Positions 58,157-64,000 of a DNA stretch of 64,000 nt are shown piece by piece. The notes under the pieces were generated by a model that saw only the letters and a program-made list of their open reading frames with translations, was not told the origin of the DNA and did not search any database. The translations under genes and the position numbers were made by a program. How positions within the stretch are numbered: position 1 is the first letter of the stretch; every line of letters begins with the position of its first letter. The stretch is from Pedobacter ginsengisoli (lineage in GTDB: Bacteria; Bacteroidota; Bacteroidia; Sphingobacteriales; Sphingobacteriaceae), in assembly GCF_030244015.1 (NCBI RefSeq), contig NZ_JASSYX010000002.1:1054001-1118000 (forward strand). The letters are read 5' to 3'.

Positions 58157-61100
58157 ATGAAATTATGGAGTAAAATTGTACTCTTCCTGTACCTGTCTGT
58201 TTGTAGTTCTGCCTATGCGCAGCTCTGCGGAACGCCTGGACTGGACGGGCCGGCAAATATTGCAGTCTCCATCAATACTTATTTTCCTGTATCAGGTGAT
58301 TATAGCTTGTCGGCGGGCGGGCGCACAGTGTTTCTGGCCGCAGTGCCACCTGATGATCCTTATGGCAACAATTTTGGCTTAAAACCAATTAGCAAAGGAG
58401 ATCTGCTGCTGATCATACAGATGCAGGATGCTACGATAAATTATACCGATAACAATTTATATGGCTCTGCGGCCTCAGGCTCTGGACCTGATGGTTTAGG
58501 TGGTACGGGTTTCATATCGCCCGGCAATACAGGGAAATTTGAATATGCAATTGCTACAAGTGATGTGCCACTTAGCGGAGGCTCACTGACCTTCAAAGGT
58601 TTCGCACCTGATGGCGGAACGGTTAATTCGTATGTAAATGCGGCGGCAACAGCAAGCCGTGGGGCGAGGACATTCCAGATAATCCGCGTGCCTCAATATT
58701 CTAATCTTGTACTTTCAAAAGACATTAAAACGCCTCCTTTTAACGGAAAGGCTGGCGGGATCATAGCTTTTGACGTGTCGGGTACAATGGATTTCAATGG
58801 ATTTATCGTGGATGCCTCGGCGAGAGGCTTCAGAGGTGGCTACGGGCCTGTAGGGAATTCTGAAGGTAATGTCAATGGTATATATGTAATTCCTTCTTCG
58901 GATTCACGTTCTGTTGGAAAGGGTGAAGGAATTGCGGGGACACCCCGTTTTATGTGGGATGGCTTCAACCGGGTAGACAACGGTACAGAAGGCCTGCCAG
59001 GAGGTTCATATGGTAAAGGTGCACCCGGAAACGCCGGAGGCGGAGGAAATGATCACAACGCCGGTGGTGGCGGAGGCGGAAACGGTGGTTATGGTGGTGT
59101 AGGTGGTGACGGTGTTATTTTTGGAAGAAATGACGACACCTTTCCCAATGGCGGGCGCCCGGGATTTGTCAGCTATAGCGGTGGTTCTCCGGACATCAGC
59201 AGATTGGTCATGGGTGGCGGTGGTGGTGGTGGAGATGCCAACAATGCGCTTGATGGTGTTAAAGGCGGTGTCGGCGGTGGAATTGTCTTAATCAATGCCG
59301 GAAGTATCAAAGGCTCTGGTGTGATAAAATCGAATGGCGGTAATGGGGCGATCGGCATTTCCGGTGTGAACCCTGATGGGGCTGGAGGAGGAGGTGCAGG
59401 GGGAACGATTTATATTAAGGTAATCGCACCGGACCTCACCGCAAATTTGAGGCTTGAAGCCAAGGGCGGTAACGGAGGAAATACAGCAAGGGACCAGAAT
59501 GACCATCATGGCCCTGGCGGTGGCGGCGGGGGCGGACAGATCTTTTGTAGGATGCCCGCATCTACGGTGAGCACAGATATCGGCGCAGGTTCATCCGGTC
59601 TTACTGCAGATGGGTTAAATAACAATGCCGCGCCGGGTACTGATGGCTATCAGAGATTCTTTGCCATTGCCGACTTGCCCATCTATCTGCAGGGCAGCGG
59701 CTCTGGTTGTTATCCTGAGCTCAGTACAACAATGACACAGCTCAACGGCAATGCGATATTGTACCCCGGATCTTTGGTGAAGTACAGAATTGTAGTCAGG
59801 AATGCATCTGGAGGCGGAAATGCAGGTGGTGTCGAAGTGCAGGTACAGCTGCCTTTTGGGTTTGTTTTTGATTCAGCAACTGCAATTCTCGGCGGTGATT
59901 CGGGCGGTCCCGAAACACCACCTAACCTTGCCAACAATCCAGATGACAAAGGGACTCCGAATCGCCCGTTACTGGGAGATTTCAACATTTCCCCCGGTGA
60001 TGCTGTGACTATTGATCTGATTGCAAGGGTAGAATGCGGCACGTCTGCGGGTCATTATAACGCCAGTGCACAGGCATTGTATCTTGATCCCTCCAGGACA
60101 CTGAACGGGATCTATCGGAGAATTACTCCAAAGATCAATGCGTCGGCAGATGCCAAAACAAATTATGAAACAGGTTCCGGAGGAATAGTATCGGGTTCAA
60201 ATTATGACGGGTTGACCGCGGCTGAAGAGGATGTTATGGTTACTGCTTTTGTGCTGTCGGGAAATACCATACAAACCCCTGCCAATGAGGTCTATTGCGT
60301 CAATGGCAACCCGGAAAAGATCATTGGCTCGGTGCCACTGGAGGACATGCCGGAGAGCTTTTCTTATCAATGGCAGCTTTCTGAAGATGGCACAAACTTT
60401 CTGGACATTGTGGGCGCAACTGAATCTGATTTTGATCCTGAAACGATCGTCGCTACTGTTTACTACCGCCGTAAGATCTTCCATCTGGGCTGCCCGATGA
60501 ATTCTATAAGCGATCCTGTAAAATTAAGTGTGTATGTGCAGGTTATTTTTGATCCTATTCCTGATGTCTGTGAAGAAGCGCTACCCTTTCAGTTAACGCA
60601 GGCAAGAGAGAAATGGGGTGTTCAAACTGAAAGTGGGAAAGGCAGTTATTCAGGGCCAGGTGTGGACCTGAACGATATTTTTAGTCCTGCGCTTGCTGGT
60701 GCCGGTCGGCACCAGATTACTTATACTTTCCTGGCTAACAACGGTTGCTTTGATGCGAAAACGGTAAATGTTACTGTGTTCGCAACTCCGGATGCAGATG
60801 CAGGAGCTGATCTGGTCATTTTGGAAGGAGGCGAGGCTATGCTTAGTGCTACGGCTACAGGAACAGCTTTGTCTTATAAATGGACGCCGGCAGCGGGATT
60901 AAGCCAGGACGATATATTAAATCCGGTAGCGTCTCCGGCCGGTGATATGATGTACACCCTGACGGTTAAATCGGGCGAGGGATGCGTCGTCACAACGCAG
61001 GTCTTCGTTAAGGTGCTTAAAAAACTGAGTGTACCAAATGCATTTAGTCCTAACGGCGACGGAATCAACGACGAATGGAATATTAAATATCTGAACACTT

Positions 61101-61285
61101 ATCCAAATGCCACTGTCATTATTTTAAACAGATATGGAGAAAAAGTATATTCAGGTAGATCTCAGGGGAAGGGGTGGGATGGCAGATATGGCGGAACAGA
61201 TGCGCCTGCGGGGACCTATTATTATTTAATAGATCCACGAAATGGCAGGAAGGTAACTTCAGGATCCATAACGCTTATAAGGTAA
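58157..61285 (+). CDS. Large glycine-rich secreted protein with gliding-motility-associated (T9SS) C-terminal domain
   Basis: 1042 residues with a signal peptide ending SAYAQ. The N-terminal 280 residues look like a beta-helix-type region (FVDASARGF-like repeats). A glycine-rich part (about 290-460) contains GGGGNDHNAGGGGGGNGGYG, MGGGGGGGDANNAL and GPGGGGGGGQIF. A DUF11-like beta domain follows (about 535-640: GSLVKYRIVVRNASGG), then Ig/PKD-type domains, and finally a CHU_C/T9SS-targeting domain (about 950-1042: VPNAFSPNGDGINDEWNIKYL, VIILNRYGEKVYSG, DAPAGTYYYLI). It is probably a surface adhesin or matrix protein exported by type IX secretion. No enzyme motif. Monocistronic. Confidence 0.85.
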   Translation: MKLWSKIVLFLYLSVCSSAYAQLCGTPGLDGPANIAVSINTYFPVSGDYSLSAGGRTVFLAAVPPDDPYGNNFGLKPISKGDLLLIIQMQDATINYTDNNLYGSAASGSGPDGLGGTGFISPGNTGKFEYAIATSDVPLSGGSLTFKGFAPDGGTVNSYVNAAATASRGARTFQIIRVPQYSNLVLSKDIKTPPFNGKAGGIIAFDVSGTMDFNGFIVDASARGFRGGYGPVGNSEGNVNGIYVIPSSDSRSVGKGEGIAGTPRFMWDGFNRVDNGTEGLPGGSYGKGAPGNAGGGGNDHNAGGGGGGNGGYGGVGGDGVIFGRNDDTFPNGGRPGFVSYSGGSPDISRLVMGGGGGGGDANNALDGVKGGVGGGIVLINAGSIKGSGVIKSNGGNGAIGISGVNPDGAGGGGAGGTIYIKVIAPDLTANLRLEAKGGNGGNTARDQNDHHGPGGGGGGGQIFCRMPASTVSTDIGAGSSGLTADGLNNNAAPGTDGYQRFFAIADLPIYLQGSGSGCYPELSTTMTQLNGNAILYPGSLVKYRIVVRNASGGGNAGGVEVQVQLPFGFVFDSATAILGGDSGGPETPPNLANNPDDKGTPNRPLLGDFNISPGDAVTIDLIARVECGTSAGHYNASAQALYLDPSRTLNGIYRRITPKINASADAKTNYETGSGGIVSGSNYDGLTAAEEDVMVTAFVLSGNTIQTPANEVYCVNGNPEKIIGSVPLEDMPESFSYQWQLSEDGTNFLDIVGATESDFDPETIVATVYYRRKIFHLGCPMNSISDPVKLSVYVQVIFDPIPDVCEEALPFQLTQAREKWGVQTESGKGSYSGPGVDLNDIFSPALAGAGRHQITYTFLANNGCFDAKTVNVTVFATPDADAGADLVILEGGEAMLSATATGTALSYKWTPAAGLSQDDILNPVASPAGDMMYTLTVKSGEGCVVTTQVFVKVLKKLSVPNAFSPNGDGINDEWNIKYLNTYPNATVIILNRYGEKVYSGRSQGKGWDGRYGGTDAPAGTYYYLIDPRNGRKVTSGSITLIR

Positions 61286-61287
61286 AG

Positions 61288-61312
61288 ACTGTGCCCAAAT
61301 GACACAGCCTTT
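61288..61312. terminator. Weak bidirectional hairpin between convergent genes
   Basis: ACTGTG...CACAG (stem of about 5-6 bp, with a mismatch) followed by CCTTT lies in the 41-base gap between the T9SS-type protein gene and the Gfo/Idh gene. It may end one or both transcripts; weak. Confidence 0.35.
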
Positions 61313-61326
61313 ATGAATTACATTTC

Positions 61327-62685
61327 TTAGTATTTAAACACTTTACCGCCAACCATTACCTCTTGTGTAGCTTCATCAAACGTGGCTTTCATACCAGTTC
61401 TTGCTGCAGCAGTAGTCATGATGTTTGCGATGGAATGATAATAACCCACCTCAACTGGTGCATTGGTTTCCTTTCTGCTGCGAATACACTCCATCCAGTT
61501 GCGCATGTGTGCAGAAGTGAGGTTATCAGCGCCGGTATTTGCCGATGCGGTAACTTTTTCCAGGTTATCAGTCAGTTTCAACTCGGGCAGTAAATTAGGC
61601 TGCATGTTCATTGCCTTGGCTGCATTTGCTGTCAGTCCGCCTTTTGGCGAAACTTTATTCGTGTTCAGGTTCATTTCACCACCGTTTGAATAGTAGATCT
61701 CGGTCGGATTTTCATCACCATTGTGCATTCTCGAAGTGAAGATCACCTGGAAGCCATTGGTTGGATCATTTTCCTTGCCATAATCAAATGCTGCAGTTAA
61801 TGTATCCCAATTCCTTCTGCCATCTTTCCACTGGTAGATTCCCCCGTTGGCGACTACGCTTCTCGGATGTTTTAATCCGCTGAACCAGTGTACTGTATCA
61901 ATCTGGTGTGACATCCATTGTCCCGGCAAGCCGGATGAGAAAGGCCAGAATAATCTGAATTCCAGGTATTTTCTGGGATCCCATTCTTCTGCAGGACGGT
62001 TCAGTAAAAAGCGCTTCCAGTCAGTGTCTTCCTGTTTTAATTTTGGTACCAGGTCAGGTCTGCGCCATCTGCCTGGCTGGTTCACATTCCAGCTGAGCTC
62101 CACCATGGTAATGTTACCAAATTTACCGTCTTTGATGAACTGATCCGCGGCTTTATAATTTCCACCGCTCCGCCGCTGGGATCCGATCTGCAGAATTTGC
62201 TTTGATGATTTAACAGCTTTCAGTGCCATACGTGCATCTGCCATAGTTTCTGCGAATGGCTTCTCACAATACACATCGCATTTATGACCTACAGCCTCAG
62301 CGGCGTGTGTAGCATGCGCAAAATCGGGTGTGCTAATGATTACGGCGTCCAGATCTTTAAGCGCATACAGCTCATCATTGTTACGACAGGCGGTAATGTC
62401 ATGACCCAGTTTACTTTTCAGATGATCTACAGCCAGTCCCCGGCGGTAGTTCCAGAGGTCTGATACAGCTACCATATCAAAATTGAGTTCTTTCTGATGG
62501 TTTAAAAAACACGGCAGAAGGGTGCTTTTGAAACGATCTGAAAAACCTACGACACCGACTCTTACCCGGTCATTGGCACCAATAATATTACCATAACTTT
62601 TTGCGCTAAGGCCCATGGTACCGGCATAGGTGCCAGCAGCAGCTATAGCGGCTTGTTTAATAAATTTTCTTCTTGAATCCAACAT
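61327..62685 (-). CDS. Tat-type exported Gfo/Idh/MocA oxidoreductase
   Basis: 452 residues. The N-terminus DSRRKFIKQAAIAAAGTYAG is a clear twin-arginine signal. A Rossmann region follows, but the usual GxGxxG turn is altered (VGVVGFSDRFKS), so cofactor binding may be unusual. DVYCEKPFAETM carries the conserved EKP, and GQWMSHQIDTVHWFSG the active-site His/Asp region. RRPDLVPKL and RKYLEFRLFWPFSSG are features of the long, 440-460-residue Bacteroidota/Planctomycetota subgroup. It probably oxidises a sugar or cyclitol in the periplasm with a tightly bound cofactor. It follows a DUF1080 gene by 14 bases on the same strand, a pairing known from 3-keto-glycoside metabolism. Confidence 0.88.
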   Translation of the reverse strand: MLDSRRKFIKQAAIAAAGTYAGTMGLSAKSYGNIIGANDRVRVGVVGFSDRFKSTLLPCFLNHQKELNFDMVAVSDLWNYRRGLAVDHLKSKLGHDITACRNNDELYALKDLDAVIISTPDFAHATHAAEAVGHKCDVYCEKPFAETMADARMALKAVKSSKQILQIGSQRRSGGNYKAADQFIKDGKFGNITMVELSWNVNQPGRWRRPDLVPKLKQEDTDWKRFLLNRPAEEWDPRKYLEFRLFWPFSSGLPGQWMSHQIDTVHWFSGLKHPRSVVANGGIYQWKDGRRNWDTLTAAFDYGKENDPTNGFQVIFTSRMHNGDENPTEIYYSNGGEMNLNTNKVSPKGGLTANAAKAMNMQPNLLPELKLTDNLEKVTASANTGADNLTSAHMRNWMECIRSRKETNAPVEVGYYHSIANIMTTAAARTGMKATFDEATQEVMVGGKVFKY

Positions 62686-62699
62686 GGTCTATATAAGGT

Positions 62700-64000
62700 T
62701 TAAGATTTTTTAAGTTCTTTTATTTTGAGGCTTCTGAATGAAACATTATCACCATGGTCCTGCAACAGGATATGGCCTTTTGGCGCCATACCGAAGTCTT
62801 TCCAGTTTTTGTATTTACTTCCTGCAACCAGGTCCAAAAACTCTTTAGATCCCCTTGTATACTCTACGACTTTGAAGCCGTTCAGCCAATATTCTATTTT
62901 GTTATCAGGAAATACCCTGATCAGGCCTTTGTTCCACTCACCGATCTTTCTCTGTGAATTGGCGATCTTTTTACTGGCGATCAGATCATACAGGGAGCCA
63001 AGCGTGCGGTTACCATTTTTACCTAGTTTTGCATCGGGATGTCTGGCATCATCCAGGATCTGGTATTCGGGTCCGATTGCCGAACCTTTGTTGCCTTCTG
63101 TCAGGGTCACAAAATATTTTACCCCGCTGTTGGCACCTTCGGTGAGTTTGAAATCGAACTTCAACTCGAATGCGCCATATTCTTTTATCGTTACAATATC
63201 ACCGCCATTGGTAGATTCAGCACCGCCGGATTTTTCGACACTCAGTTCACCATCTTTAATAGACCAGCCCTTTTCAGGAAATTTGGTCTTGTATGCACCG
63301 ATCCAGCCATTGGTGGTCTTTCCATCCCACAGCAGCGCATATCCCTCAGCTTTTTCTTGTTTTGAAAGGTCATTCGGTATCATGTTCACCACATAGATGC
63401 CGTCAATCTTCGAAGGTTTCAGATTTTCGGTCTGGATACGGACATTGCGCCAGCGGATCTGTTTGCCCGGTTGGTCATTTTTGCCTATAGCATGTACCTG
63501 AAGGGCAATAAAACCGGAAGGAGTCATTGCATCCACCACGTTTGCTGTCGGTATGCCGTTTACCCAGGTTCTGATGGAGTTGCCGATGCACTCTATATGG
63601 TACTTGTTCCACTGGTCTTTTTTAAACGCCGCCTGGCCTTTTGGATTGATGTCTAACGGATATAACCAGCCTCTGCGTGCTTCGTCATACAACCCGCCGC
63701 TCCATTTCCTGTCGGATGGGTCAACTTCTACCTGGTAACCGTGGACACGGCCGTTCATATAATCCGAATTGCTTTCGCTTCGGATCTGGATTCCAGAATT
63801 CATGGAATTGTCCACCAGAAGTTCCACCTCAAGAATAAAATCTCCGTAAAGTTTTTCTGTTGTTAAGAAAGAGTTTGGTGTATTGGATACCGTTGTTCCC
63901 ACGATCTCCCCATTTACGACTTCATATTTTGCCTGGCCATTCAGCTGCTTCCATCCCTGCAGGTCTTTTCCGTTAAAAAGGTTCTGCCATTTTCCGCTCT
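62700..64000 (-). CDS. Tandem DUF1080 protein (3-keto-glycoside hydrolase family), 5' end outside window
   Basis: The frame is open to the right edge, and residues before the first GTG (63902) clearly belong to the domain ([13 protein letters not shown], then [11 protein letters not shown]), so the start lies beyond base 64000. Two DUF1080 domains are present. The first spans from the edge to about 63430 ([48 protein letters not shown]). The second is about 63350-62710 ([89 protein letters not shown]). A signal peptide is expected but not visible. Upstream partner of the Tat-type Gfo/Idh gene. Confidence 0.88.
   Translation of the reverse strand, partial: SGKWQNLFNGKDLQGWKQLNGQAKYEVVNGEIVGTTVSNTPNSFLTTEKLYGDFILEVELLVDNSMNSGIQIRSESNSDYMNGRVHGYQVEVDPSDRKWSGGLYDEARRGWLYPLDINPKGQAAFKKDQWNKYHIECIGNSIRTWVNGIPTANVVDAMTPSGFIALQVHAIGKNDQPGKQIRWRNVRIQTENLKPSKIDGIYVVNMIPNDLSKQEKAEGYALLWDGKTTNGWIGAYKTKFPEKGWSIKDGELSVEKSGGAESTNGGDIVTIKEYGAFELKFDFKLTEGANSGVKYFVTLTEGNKGSAIGPEYQILDDARHPDAKLGKNGNRTLGSLYDLIASKKIANSQRKIGEWNKGLIRVFPDNKIEYWLNGFKVVEYTRGSKEFLDLVAGSKYKNWKDFGMAPKGHILLQDHGDNVSFRSLKIKELKKS

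Overview
The window looks like a chromosomal piece of a Sphingobacteriaceae-type Bacteroidota, most like Pedobacter. The evidence is a TonB-receptor-like barrel, a LytTR regulator, DUF5686, DUF6266, two proteins with gliding-motility/type IX (T9SS) C-terminal domains, PVC-type cytochrome proteins, TAnnTTTG-like promoter boxes and few Shine-Dalgarno sequences. I saw no rRNA, tRNA, CRISPR array, transposase or prophage gene. This is assignment by family knowledge; no search was run.

Layout. 0-7.7 kb: start of a PIF1-like helicase gene (cut by the window edge), a TonB-receptor-like barrel, a probable intradiol-dioxygenase remnant, a membrane-anchored LytTR regulator, an RhtA-like exporter, a DUF763 protein, a small lipoprotein and truC. 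7.9-16.7 kb: one operon for a tripartite ABC efflux pump (adaptor, TolC-like channel, ATPase, two FtsX-type permeases) followed by an NtrC-family regulator and its histidine kinase. It is preceded by a near-consensus sigma-54 promoter and an upstream inverted repeat at the expected distance. 16.8-21.7 kb: DUF5686 protein, small acidic protein, SMP-30-like lactonase, exported Gfo/Idh oxidoreductase. 22.2-28.1 kb: lipoprotein with FG-GAP repeats, vanadium haloperoxidase-like lipoprotein and an outer-membrane barrel, closed by a strong terminator. 28.3-32.5 kb: T9SS-type adhesin, TPR protein, DUF6266 protein, with tandem repeats in the gaps. 33-41.4 kb: giant PVC-type cytochrome/HEAT protein, FG-GAP protein, barrel protein, unknown secreted protein, exported sugar isomerase-like protein. 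41.5-49.4 kb: YjbQ, a small HTH protein, a gamma-glutamyltransferase-like enzyme, GH15, an OtsA-OtsB fusion and a lipoprotein. 49.6-64 kb: sugar dehydrogenase-PKD-cytochrome c fusion; divergently a DUF1080 protein, a propeller-cytochrome c protein and a sodium/sugar symporter; a glycine-rich T9SS protein; a Tat-type Gfo/Idh oxidoreductase and a tandem DUF1080 protein cut by the window end.

How the parts may work together. The right half repeatedly pairs periplasmic beta-propeller oxidoreductases carrying heme c, Tat-type Gfo/Idh proteins, DUF1080 (3-keto-glycoside hydrolase family) proteins, a sugar isomerase-like protein and a sodium symporter. The simplest inference is envelope-located oxidation of a glycoside, cleavage of the keto-glycoside, then uptake. 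The efflux operon appears to encode its own sigma-54-dependent control.

Other structure. At least six intergenic gaps hold short degenerate tandem repeats (11, 15, 17, 20-22 bp), some starting inside a stop codon. The plus strand changes from C-rich to G-rich near 32-33 kb irrespective of gene direction. A long hairpin plus terminator follows the symporter gene. Four genes are given shorter starts than the longest open frame: 8095, 14005, 28273 and 48686.
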